Origin: Pycnopodia helianthoides
Taxonomy: Eukaryota > Echinodermata > Asteroidea > Forcipulatida > Asteriidae
Length of the DNA stretch: 64,000 nucleotides
NCBI GenBank assembly: GCA_032158295.1
Contig: JASTWB010000025.1
Span: 173,231-237,230 of the forward strand
Direction: 5' to 3'
The notes beneath the pieces are model-generated. The model was not told where the DNA came from, did not search any database, and worked only from the letters and a program-made list of their open reading frames with translations. The translations under genes were made by a program, and so were the position numbers. Shown here piece by piece: positions 39,601 to 51,600 of this stretch (position 1 is its first letter; each line of letters starts with the position of its first letter).

Positions 39601-42560
39601 TTGAAAATTACCATGATGTACAAGCTTGTTAAAGAGGTTGATTTTCAAGGATCCAGAGAGGGCAGAAAAAAAGTTGTTTATCAAATGGTCTAGTATAGAC
39701 AAGAACAAAAACACAAGACCTCCTTTCAAGACAGCTCTTATTAAGTAAACGCTGGCAGCAGTAAGTATTCAGGGACAAACTATCACCTTGGTCTTTGAAG
39801 AGGCAATCTTTCAAGAATCCAAAGACAGCGCCTAACAAGTATCAAGTGTGACTAGTATGTGGAATAACTGGAAAGTCAGAGAAAAAAGACTGAGTGGAGA
39901 CTGAAATATAAGAATCAATCTTGGCTGAAACAAGGAAGAACATACAGGCCCACTGCAAAATTAGAGGAATGGTCAGTATTAAGAGCCAAAAAATCTGAAG
40001 CTGAGTGTCAAAGCAAACTCTGGCAGTCACAGACAAGGGCGAGGTCTTTGTGCTGAAGGCTACCAGTATTAAAGCATTACAATTTTGTCAAACATATGGA
40101 AACCAAAAAATCAGTTAGCTCACCAGCACAATCTGATGAAAGTAATGACATGACACTCAATTGAAGTCTAAACAAATCCTCACCCACCAAACAGCTCTCC
40201 CCCATTCTCAACGACTCTGGTTTTGGCGATGGTCATCATGATGAAGCACCAGAAATCCTGATCTCCTTATTGGAGGAACAAGTCACAGACAAACAAGGAC
40301 CTCACTCACAATAACCGACCCTAAATGGACTACAATTACGGTTAAACCTCAAACCCAAGCCTCTCAAATCAACCCTACTGTCTACACAACAGACACGAAA
40401 CATACTGATTCTTCCAGAATCAGCTAATTGCAACTGATGATTGCCCAATTGAGGCATGAAACATGTTATTGCTACCCAAGAATCTGAAAAAGTTACCCCA
40501 GTTATAACCACTGACTAAAAAGTCTTGTTTGTTCCTGGTCATATTATATTCACTAACCCTCCTACTCTCAGTGACTCTTGGCAACATTTTCCAGTGAGTT
40601 GACCAACCATTTGAAACCATTCGACTGCCAAGGCTGTGTACGGTGGCACAACTGTGCACAGAACTAACTGTGTACTGTGTACATGCATTCCCTCATGGTA
40701 TCATATTGCAGGCTGGCTTAGTTTATCTATCATTCAAAACCACTGTGAATGGTATTGAATGGTCAGACAGCAAGTGGGTTAAAAACCCCAGTCAATATTA
40801 CACAATATGAATATAATACCCAGACATGAACCACATCCATAAAACATGTAATCACAATTTTACGGTTTTATGTTTTTCAAGTCAACTAGTCTTGGAGTTT
40901 GACTGAGTTGGACAGTGCCATCATTTATCAATTATCAACGTTAATGATAATGTTCAGGGGTAGAACAAAATCCGCTCTGTTGCCAAAATGTGATATTGAG
41001 GTACTATTACAACAGATAAAGAACTTTCTCATAGACGAGATGCATATGAGATTCACTAACATGTTGTTACAATCCAGGTCCCCATGCATGAGTGATGCAC
41101 ACAAGATTATGGAACGCCTAAAGTAACAAACCTACATGTGGTTCAGGAGTTATGATTTTTTTCAAATACTAACTTTTATTTAATGTAACTTGACACCTGA
41201 TGATGTCATCATGACGTCACAACTTCTCCTGAAAATTACAGTCTAACTGCATGTCAGCTTTCCAGTTGATACAAGCTTCGCAACAGTGCATTTGTCTCTG
41301 GACAATCGCCGTGCAGAAGGAGAAGACAAACTTTTTTTAAAACAAATCGAACAATAACTTTAGGTGTTCAGCTGTTGCCTGAACACCTAATAAGTACGGG
41401 AGTAAATTTGATGACAGTAACGATATGACATCTTCCCAGAACAAGGCAGCAAAGTCTCAGTTGTAAATCCTGCCAATAAATGATGGAACTTCCGAAAAAC
41501 ATAACTTTTTTATAAATGACAGGGAGGCCATCAGATCCAAGAATCGGCAATTCTTACATTCTTCTAAGGATTATATCACCAGCACATAAGTTTTATCCCT
41601 CAATGTTCAGTGCAGAATTTAAGCACAATTCGGAAATACACACTTTTGAATGGTCAGAATACTTATTTTTACCAAAGGACATGACATTTATAAGACAGAT
41701 AATATGTTGGTTATGACCTTAGGGTGGATCAAGACGGGGATGACATAGACTGAGTAAATGCTTAAGAGCTTTTTTTTCAATACCAGTAATTGCATGAAGG
41801 TATTATTATTAAAACTGCACACTGAAGCAAGTGTACACAACATGTGTACAACTAATTGAGCTCAAAGGAAAAGGAGAAAGCACAAGTCACCCTTCTTACA
41901 TGTGCACTTCGAACTTCATGAGAGGGCACAGCAGAAATACTCATGGGTGGTAATTCCATGCTGCTGTGAGGGAGACCCCTGTTTTTAACTGTGCTTGTTT
42001 GCATTTTGTTTTAATTACTTCACTCATTTATTTAAAACAAAATCGAACTTCCGTCTAACCCAACTTCATATCATCAAGAAACATACTGCCAAAGTAGTAT
42101 GGCCAGGCTAACTCAGTTGACAAGTTGTGATTTATTCCATACTATAATTGATTTTTTGCGGCTTAAGTCATACCTAGACCCTCTAAAAAGTGGTGGGCTT
42201 GGACAAAATTGGAAATATTTGAATTTTTTAAAAAAGGGAAACAAAAAAAGGAAACAAATTCTTACTCAGCTTTTTCCTTGGTATTTGTACACATATGCAG
42301 ACACTTTTAGTATGATGAAGCAGCAGACTGGTTGTTGGATCATTCTTCTCTTTTCTCAGCTCTATCTCTCTTTACCCTTTGTGCTCACAACTATAAAGAA
42401 AACGGTCAGAAAAGTGTTTAACTAAATTGCCTTTTAGTGTATGCAAATTTAGAGTAACAGCTTACATTTTCTTGTTACTAAATTCACTGATAAAAAGTTA
42501 TGATGATAATACACAGTTCTCATATCACACTTTATCACACTAGAGGTTGTCTTAAAGCGC
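39601..42560. other. Unassigned DNA
   Basis: No gene recognised. At 40097-40330 a frame with one stop reads KSVSSPAQSDESND, LSPILNDSGFGDGHHDEAPE and EILISLLEEQVTD and may be a retroelement ORF1-like relic (low confidence). A perfect 12-bp hairpin lies at 41360-41390, a TGACGTCA site at 41212-41219, and 42260-42420 is the diverged partner of 5440-5600. Confidence 0.4.
41360..41390. repeat. Perfect 12-bp hairpin
   Basis: TTAGGTGTTCAG (41360-41371) and CTGAACACCTAA (41379-41390) with loop CTGTTGC. No T-run follows, so it is not a Pol III or bacterial-type terminator. Confidence 0.9.
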
Positions 42561-42574
42561 AATTTGTTTTCTTT

Positions 42575-42790
42575 CTATAAGGTATGCGGAGCTATGTTCA
42601 AAATATCAGACCCATTTATTTACATAGCACTATGTTACAATAAACAGGGGGGTGGTGCAACCTGCCACCAACCATACCAAGAAAACATGGGGTTGAACCA
42701 CTTCTCTTCCGATAAATGTACTTGTTCTTTTACGCACAACATATGAGACAGGTAGGTTGTGGAATGGAGAAGCGAAAGGCCAATCACTTG
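42575..42790 (-). mobile_element. Interspersed repeat (SINE/LINE 3' type), diverged copy
   Basis: Shares GCGGAGCTA, TCAGACC.AT, TTTACATAGCAC, GTTGAACC.CTTCTCTT and TTCTTTTACG in order with 43600-43950, in the same orientation. Clearly more decayed. Confidence 0.6.
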
Positions 42791-43586
42791 TACTCATGAT
42801 TGTCACATTCCAAAGTGCTTTCTTGGGCTAAGGGGAGATCAATTTCTTTGACATATTTACCCACCACATGTGAGGGAGGGTGGTTAAGGCGATGAAATAT
42901 TCATGCATGTAACTTGCAAGAATCATAAGAAATGTTATAATTCAGTCTGCAATCAGAAAAGTTGTTGAGAACAAAAGACTGAACGGAAATGAAATTGGAA
43001 CAAAAGCCCCTGAATTTTAAAAGGCAACACAACAAGGCCTTCAACACTGCAAAGGGCATTGTGAAGCGTTCAAAGGATCCTATAATTACCCATAAAAATG
43101 GGAGTCCTGTGTTTTATGTTGGAGCGTTGTTGGAGCGACAGTAAATGGCAAAATAAAAGATAATACGTGACATGTGTTCCGCAATCAAATTGGAGTACTT
43201 TTGACATACATGTTCCACAACAAAAACAACTAGATGGAAAACATTCAAATCGACAAAAAGTGCTTGGTTGCACATGAGCTGGTTGATTGAACGCCAGTTT
43301 CACTATCTAGATCTTTGCAGATTAAAAATATCATAAGGCGAAAGAATAGGTTTGCAGTGGTGCTAGGGCCAAGGATAGGCCCTATTCATGGGGCTAGGCT
43401 ACCGTATACGCTATAATTGCCATTGGAGTAACTGAAAATACAGAGGTGTGAATTTCCTTTAGGCAGTTAGACTTATTTTCCATTTAGGAACCTCTGTATA
43501 ATCCACAACCAACGAAAGATCTGCCAAAAATGAATAGCACATCACAATGGACAATATTGTTGTCCTCCCTCCCCCCAAAATAAGTA

Positions 43587-43950
43587 CTAATAATAATAAT
43601 AATAACTGTATTTATATAGCACCTTTTGCCAAAGGATACAAGGCGCTCAGTATTTTTACCAGCCATGTATGTGGAGCTACGTTTTTTGAAGTATGAGACC
43701 TATGCATTTATAGCACAATGTAATGGTTTACAAGGTGCGGTGGCGCAATATGCTGCCAATCAAACCAGGAACACCGGGGCGAACCCTTCTCTTTTCGATA
43801 AGTGCACTGGGTTCTTTTACGTGCATTACACAACACACAGGACCAACGGCTTTACGTCCCATCCGAAGGACAAAGCAATAATGGTTAAGTGTCTTGCTTA
43901 AGGACACAAGTGTAGGGAGGTCGACGGAAAGGCCTCAATCGTGATTTGTA
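43587..43950 (-). mobile_element. Interspersed repeat with (TAATAA)n end, minus strand
   Basis: On the minus strand it reads GTCCTTCGGATGGGACGTAA, GTTGGTCCTGTGTGTTGTGT, ACGTAAAAGAACCCAGTGCA and ends AAAAGGTGCTATATAAATAC plus (ATT)n, the same style of 3' end as the LINEs in this window. It is therefore a SINE or LINE fragment mobilised by CR1/L2-type machinery (inference). Confidence 0.65.
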
Positions 43951-43959
43951 TCTGTTTCT

Positions 43960-44880
43960 ACACAAAATCTGCTTGTGAAAACTCACCCAAAAGACATCAT
44001 TTAAGTGCGAATTTTGATGTAAAAAAACATCTGTGGTTAGCCGAAGACATTTCATTTCACAATTCAGCAGTTTTTTCTTGATTGATTGGAATTTTAAATG
44101 AAAAACACAGAGTTGAAAATAAGAAAATTAGCGCGTAAACACAGAGCACATTTTGGTCGAAGGAAAACTCAATCGATTTATTTTATGGAAATGGAGTTTT
44201 TAAAGTAAGCCCTCTTGTGGCCTCGATAGCATAAGGTCACATGGGCTATGTTGCTATTGTCCAGAGGAAGGTCTGAGGAATCGGTAGGTACCAAATTTGA
44301 TAGAATTTGATTGATATTTTAAACTGTTTTTATATCATTCATTTTATTTTGTTACCAAAAGTTGAAGTTTTACACATAAATTTACATCAATAATGCTCAA
44401 TTTCTCAAATATGGAAATTACAAAACTCATATTTTCTGAAAGCTTATACCTTCGTGATCATGTGCATATATTTGTTTCTTTGCTAGGTAGCTGCTCATAG
44501 CTGCGCATTTAAGATTTAGAGGAGGGGGTCCTGACAGATTTTTTCAGTCTGATGGGCTTATTGAAGCTGTCCACATGGGGTCATTTGTTTGACAATTGAG
44601 AATGGTGTTCTTAGTTCTGTGATCAGACTTGGCTATCATAATATATTTTCACTAATAAATTTATTAAATCCACTTAATTTTTTTAAATTTTAATTTGTTA
44701 AACTAATTAAATATTTGGCTTCTTACCCATTGTTCATTTCCCCCTTTAAATATACAGGCTGTATTTAGCATATTGATCGATTGATTTTACTACCATTATA
44801 TTCCGTTCGAGATAAGCTTTCCAATGGTACCAAACTTGTTTTATTTCGTCAAAACCTCCCTAACAACCCGTCGACCTCCC
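43960..44880. other. Unassigned AT-rich DNA
   Basis: No gene, TIR pair or tandem repeat seen. Confidence 0.4.
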
Positions 44881-44886
44881 TAACAA

Positions 44887-44974
44887 GTGTCACGACTTGG
44901 ACTCGAACCCACACTCTGCTGAACAGAAACACCAGAGCTTGAGTCCGGTGCTCTTATCCGCTCGGCCACGGCAC
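44887..44974 (-). tRNA. tRNA-Leu(CAA)-like sequence, probably pseudogene
   Basis: Read on the minus strand: GTGCCGTGGCCGAGCGG (A-box TGGCCGAGCGG exact), anticodon arm CCGGA-CTCAAGC-TCTGG with anticodon CAA (Leu), a long variable arm as in class II tRNAs, and B-box GGTTCGAGTCC exact. The T-stem has mismatches and the acceptor needs a two-base slip to pair, so it is a pseudogene or a SINE head. No T-run was seen immediately downstream. Confidence 0.5.
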
Positions 44975-44989
44975 GCCACTACCGTCCAA

Positions 44990-45608
44990 TCTACCGGCAA
45001 CAAAACCGCGCTGCCGCACCATACTACAGGCTGCAGGCACCATACTACTGAGCGCACGATCGAGGCCACACAGTTCATCCAAAATTGCACAAAATAACAG
45101 GCTATCCATGCACACACAGCCAACGGCCAAAGCTCGGTGTGCGTGTGCATGTGCATGTTTCCTTCACCTGTCGCATCCGAAAGGCACCGAACCGCTAGAA
45201 GCATTAATTTTTAGTGCCTTCCCCTTGTGGTCCACTGAAATTAAGCGAACTGAACCATCATTCTCTTGAATGAACTTAAATACCTTGATGCTACTGGATT
45301 CGAGCCTTGCAATTACTGGGATGAAAGTTTATAACTGTCACCATATTTCTAAAGACAGTGTCCTAGTCACCTAGTGTCAACCGTTGGCTAATTTCCTCTA
45401 TGGTCAGTGCATCATCAATGCTTGACAAGAAAGAGAGTCAATATATGTGCCCAATTTCATTTTGTTTGTTACTAAACCAATAAACTCTGATTTCTAACAG
45501 TTTACTGTCATAGTGTCAGTCAATAAAAAAAGTGGGCATAGTTACAAAATGGTTAAAATAAATGTTGATGAAATCTCCAACTCAAAATTTTCATTATGAA
45601 AGTCCCAG
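44990..45608. other. Unassigned DNA
   Basis: GC is higher to 45190 (continuation of the tRNA-Leu-like repeat) and then drops. No gene recognised. Confidence 0.4.
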
Positions 45609-45612
45609 TTAA

Positions 45613-46001
45613 AGGAACATTACAGAATTGGTTTTTGCTAACAAAACAGTTGCTGGCATTGTAAGCACTTTATGTAATCCACCATATACATAAAACTGAC
45701 AAACCTGGAGAAGTTTGAGATCGATCGGCTATCTGGGTCACAAGAAAATAGTGAAAAACCGATTACACTTTTGCATGAAATCATATAGATTCAACAAATG
45801 AATAAAACGCTCACCTTGAGCAATAAACTCCAATCGGAAAATTAGTTTATTCATTTCTCATCAATTATGGCATTTCAGACAGAAATATTTCAAGGGATGT
45901 TTTCTACTGTCATCATCATTAGACCATGTAAGTTTTATGTAAATCTGTGATCAAAAAGTATTTTTTACAAGTTTGTTTCTTACCAATTCTGTAATGTTCC
46001 T
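45613..46001. mobile_element. 389-bp TTAA-target MITE
   Basis: Perfect 20-bp TIRs AGGAACATTACAGAATTGGT at both ends, flanked by TTAA at 45609-45612 and 46002-46005. It shares the first seven bases of the TIR with the 27639 element but differs inside, so it is a sister family. No coding capacity. Confidence 0.9.
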
Positions 46002-46005
46002 TTAA

Positions 46006-48630
46006 ACGGACCACGTCGAAGAACCAATGATAAAAATCCATCCTCTCATATACAAACTCAAGTGATATGATTTGTTGAGATAGGTTTGACTCGGCCAAAT
46101 AGATCAATATTATAATTTTAAAAGATTGTTTGAAAAAAGGGATTTTAGTATCGTAACTCGGGAGTCGTGGCTCTTTACCGAAAGCCCGGGTGACTGTTTT
46201 GCCAACGCACCACGTACGCGGGATGGGGCTCTTACTTCTTCAACACAGGTTTCAGCCCGAAACGGAACGTTCGTCACACATCAGGCTGTACTTTGAGCAT
46301 AAAAAAGTGTGATTAAAAAGGAATTCCAATCAAAAAAGTGCCAGTGGTTTCATGGAAGCGTGTTTTGACAGAAATAAGAAAATTAAAAAGCAAACAATTA
46401 CCGTAAAAATCCGGATGTTCTTCGTGTAGTTAAGAACTGTGTCATGCGGTCCTAACACAAGATGGCGTCTTCAAAATCAGTCGAACAAACCGCGCTGGTT
46501 GGCATGGAATGCCGAGTGTTAGCAAAATACTCAATCGTGTTAACAGACGTTTCAACAAAATTCAACATTTTCTGCAAACTTTCAATTTAAGTAAAGTACC
46601 TCTCATGATTGGCTGCTTTGTTTTCAACAAATTTATTACTATTTTTGATCATCTGTGTAACATTGTTAAAAACTGTGGCTATCTGTTTTTGTTTTGCATT
46701 TATGGCTTTCCATAGTTTTCCGACCTCGGTTGGCAAAAACATGCTAGCTAGTCTTGATTGGTGATGCTGTTTTTTGTATTAGCCACCGGTAAAGGGCGCT
46801 ACATTGACTGTTTGGGAGCTTTCACTCAAAAGGACTGGGCAAGTCGTTTTGATCCAGATGTTCGTGTGATACAGATATCTCTTCTCCAGTAATTCGTATT
46901 GCGGACAGTCATTCGTGTTGCGATATCGCACTACGTTAAACAAAATGAATGTCGCCAATCAAGACTACGTGACTTGCAAACAGTGACCTACATACAGTGA
47001 CCGACATGCATAATGCACTAGAACTGGACCAATCAGAACGCTTTATTGTGGCCCTTTAACTAGCGTGTGGAACGTGTGGTAGCTTATGTGTATATAGTGC
47101 CAGTGTGTGGTAGGAAAAAAAATTGATCGCGGGCGGCCAACATGTGCGTTCACCTTGCATATGACGTCATCATGTAAACAAAATCTTGGTGGCGCCATTT
47201 TAGGAGTCAGATATGTCTGTGTAATACTGTGTTAGAGAGAAAATGTAACAGTCTTGACAATATTTTGACGCAGTTCTTCTTCAATTACAGCGTAATAATT
47301 CAGGAAACAGCTGTGGATGGATGTGGATGAATTATTGAATGTAAATAGGAATAGGCCTACAGTCATGACAGTACTGTAGGACAGGTAAAGTTTTTACTTT
47401 TTTCTAATCATGCAAATGGTTGAACTATAAATAATCTTTACTTGAAGTTGAAGTCATGTACTTGATACTCAAGAATTGTGATCAAATGCCACAAATAATT
47501 AAAGCTGTTGAAAAAGTAAACTATAAGTTGCCTAATCATGACGATGTCCTCTGACATAACAAGCACACTTTGTCGTCTGGGAAATTATTCAAAGAAATAA
47601 TCAATGTTATTTTGGAGTTTGTCCTATATAATTTAAAAGTACACATACTTGTACTTGCAAGTACTTGCTCAGCTGTTTGACTCAATATTACTCAGATATC
47701 AGAATACTCGGTACTTAACCTCGTACTCACAGAAGTACATGTACTCGCACTCAAATTTTACTCAGCCACCTTACTCAGTAGTTCTAGATACTCGACTGAA
47801 AAATATACCGACTACAACATTTGATGTATATATATGGCAGAGATGGTACTGGACATCCGGGGAATGAGTGAGTGTTTCTGTGTGAAGAAGGTATAAGTGA
47901 AGTTGGGCCCAACAATGTATGTTAGTGTCTCATATCTCCATTGCCCAGTACTGCTATGCCAATGACATTCCATGAGAGTGAGCTTAATCTGTCTTGTTTT
48001 ACTGGACATGTGCTTTTTTTTTCTCTATTTGCAGTATCTGATTATGAATTATGTGATTTCTAACAAGTTACAGTTGATAATTGACAGAGAGAAATCTTAG
48101 CCTATGTAAGAAATTTTACCAAAAATATTGGCTGAACAACTTTCTAGCAATCCTTCCATCAACAAGACAAACGATGCTGGAGGCAAGTGTCGGAAAACAG
48201 GACTGTTCATTTTTTATATTTGTTCTTCAATTAAATTTGTAGTGACGTTGGCTCTGTTTATTTGTTATACCAAGCAGTGTTGTGACTATACAGTGTCACT
48301 GGTCTGGGCTGGTCAGCACTAACCAGTTCAAAAATAACAACCAGCACTCATGCAGTGTAACAACAATGCACTCAATTATTTTTTTGCCCAAAGTGAAAAA
48401 AAGCAATAATATGGAAGAATGATTTACACTCCTCTAGATATCAATTTACTCTAAATCTTAATCCTCTGCAATTGGTTTTACATTGTTTCAGTTTGTAATA
48501 CTCTCCCTTCTCTCAAAAGACAAGCCCTTACGTGTGGGTATTACGTTCTATTAAATCTGAGGGTGTTTACATCTGCTGGCTTATAGTTTGGCTAATGGTT
48601 GAAACAGTAAAACAGTTTAAACAAATGCAG
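46006..48630. other. Unassigned DNA, possible promoter region
   Basis: No gene recognised. 46459-46467 has AAGATGGCG (YY1-like). 47640-47800 is a degenerate TACTCG/AGTACTTG microsatellite. The promoter-like segment at 47100-47395 is listed separately. Confidence 0.4.
47160..47395 (+). promoter_or_regulatory. Possible promoter and first exon
   Basis: TGACGTCA (CRE-like palindrome) near 47163 and GGCGCCATTTT about 30 bases later are followed by ~200 bases without repeats and a CAG-GTAAAG donor-like site near 47384. This is the arrangement of a host first exon, but no downstream coding exon was identified, so it stays tentative. Confidence 0.25.
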
Positions 48631-51600
48631 GGACCAATAAAGCCTACATGTTATTTTGCACTTGTTTTTTAAATGATGAACTTGTGTCGTTGTTTTTTAT
48701 TGTTTCAACTGATAAAACAAAAAAAATTCTAACAAGTTTGAATTAATGAGTGTCTCAATGAAATCTTGATCTATGCCAGTGATTTTCCCCCTTATCTGCT
48801 TGAGGATTTCTGTGGATGCAAGTTGCAGTGAACCAAAAGGCTTTCTACCAACTGTTTGAAGAAGACATGTGATGGTGGAGGATCGCATTGGATGCAAGTT
48901 TCAGTGAAACAGGTGGACCTTGCCTTTTTATTTTGATGAGTTTGTTATGTGAATTTTGATTGACTTCAGACCTTATAATCACTTCAGTTATTGCCTGTGC
49001 CAAAATAAGATTGGGATAAAAAAACTCTAACGAGAAGTTCACCTATCGACCTGAATTCTGAGCTTTTTTTATATCAAATCTGAAATAGATTTTTAGTTGA
49101 TATTCTATTTCTATTCTAAAATCACCAAAGGACAAAGCTCAGATAGTGTTTCATTGAAGAAACAAACAGACCTTGGGTGCTTGCTTTGTTGATCTTTTTG
49201 GTTTTGGATTCAGTTGACAACATCGGCTTTCCATTATTTTGAAAAGCATGAAGGAAAAAGGAGAGAACATTCCTCCTCAATGATTCAATAAATAAAAATT
49301 TGATTAAAACAGACAGAATTACAGCACATCTTTGCCAGCAACCTGGTCCCATTGTAACCAAACCAAAGTTAGAAACGTCTCTATTGAACTGATGCACAGA
49401 CCAATTACATGTTATTTTGCCCTTGTTTTAAAGTGATGAACTTGTGTTGTTGATTTGTAGTGTTACAACTGATTGTGAAAAAAGTGATTTCTTACATGTT
49501 TGAATTAAGGGGGTCTAAATGAAATCTGACCTATGCCAGTGATTTTCCCCCTCATCTGCTTGAAGATTTCTGTGGATGCAAGTTGCAGTGAACCAAGAAG
49601 ACATGTGATGGTGGAGGATCGCATTGGATGCAAGTTTCAGTTAAACAGGTGGACCTTGCCTTTTATTTTGATGAGTTTGTTATGTGAATTTTGATTGACT
49701 TCAGACCTTCTAATCACTTCAGTTATTGCCTGTGCCAAAAAAGATTGGGATGAAAAAAAACCTAATGAGAAGTTCACCTATCGACCTGAATTCTGAGCTT
49801 TTTTTTATGTCAAATCTGAAATAGATTTTGAGTTGATATTCTTTTTCTATTCTAAAATCACCAAAGGACAAAACTCAGATAGTGTTTCATTGAAGAAACA
49901 ACCAGACTGTGGGTGCTTGCTTTGTTGATCTTTTTAGTTTTGGATTCAGTTGACAACATCGGCTTTCCATTATTTTGAAAAGCATGAAGGAAAAAGGAGA
50001 GAATATTCCTCCACAATGATTCAATAAACAAAAAATAGATTAGAACAGACAAAATTACAGCACAACTTTGCCAGCACACTGGTCCCATTGTAACCAAACC
50101 AAAGTTAGAAACATCTCTATTGAACTGATGCACACACCAATTACATGTTATTTTGCACATGTTTGAATTAATGAGTGTCTAAATGAAATCTGACCTATGC
50201 CAGTGATTTTCCCCCTCATCTGCTTGAAGATTTCTGTGAATGCAAGTTGCAGTGAACCAAAAGGCTTTCTACCAACTGTTTGAAGAAGACATGTGATGGT
50301 GGAGGATCGCATTGGATGCAAGTTTCAGTGAAACAGGTGGACCTTGCCTTTTATTTTGATGAGTTTGTTATGTGAATTTTGATTGACTTCAGACCTTATA
50401 ATCACTTCAGTTATTGCCTGTGCCAAAATAAGATTGGGATAAAAAACCCTAACGAGAAGTTCACCTATCCACCTAAATTCTGAGCTTCTTTTATATCAAT
50501 TCTGTAATAGATTTTTAGTTGATATTCTATTTCTATTCTAAAATCACCAAATGACAAAACTCAGATAGCGTTTCATTGAAGAAACAACCAGACCATGGGT
50601 GCTTGCTTTGTTGATCTTTTTGGTTTTGGATTCAGTTGACAACATCTGCTTTCCATTATTTTGAAAAGCATGAAGAAAAAAGGAGAGAACATTCCTCCTC
50701 ATTGATTCAATAAATAAAAAATAGATTAGAACAGAAAAATTTACAGCACAACTTTGCCAGCAACCTGGTCCCTTTGTTACCAAACCAAAGTAGAAACATC
50801 TCTTTTGAACTGATGCGCAGACCAATTACATGTTATTTTGCCTATGTTTTAAAATGATGAACTTGTGTTGTTTTGTAGTGTTACAACTGATTGTGAAAAA
50901 AGTGATTTCTTACACGTTTGAAATAATAAGTGTCTAAATAAAGTCTGACCTATGCCAGTGATTTTCCCCCTCATCTGCTTGAAGATTTCTGTGGATGCAA
51001 GTTGCAGTGAACCAAAAGGCTTCCTACCAACTGTTTGAAGAAGACATGTGATGGTGGAGGATCTCATTGGATGCAAGTTTCAGTGAAACAGGTGGACCTT
51101 GCCTTTTATTTTGATGAGTTTGCTATGTGAATTTTGATTGACTTCAGACCTTATAATCACTTCAGTTATTGCCTGTGCCAAAAAAAAAGATTGGGATAAA
51201 AAACCCTAACTAGAAGTTCACCTATCGACCTGAATTCTAAGCTTTTTCTTCATATCAAATCTGAAATAGATTTTGAGTTGATATTCTATTTCTATCCTAA
51301 AATCACCAAACAAAAAAACTCAGATAGTGTTTCATTGAAGAAACAACCTGACCTTGGGTGCTTGCTTTGTTGATCTTTTTGGTTTTGGATTCAGTTGACA
51401 ACATCGGCTTTCCATTATTTTGAAAAGCATGAAGGAAAAAGGAGAGAACATTCCTCCTCAATGATTCAATAAATAAAAAATAGATTAGAAAGACAAAATT
51501 ACAGCTCAATTTTGCCAGCAACCTGGTCCCATTGTAACCAAACCAAAGTTAGAAACATTTCTATTGAACTGATGCACAGACCAATTACATGTTATTTTGC

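Noticed and set aside
44890..45204. Minus-strand 104-codon Cys/Trp/Val-rich frame.
   Set aside because: It overlaps the tRNA-Leu-like sequence and its higher-GC flank; no domain.
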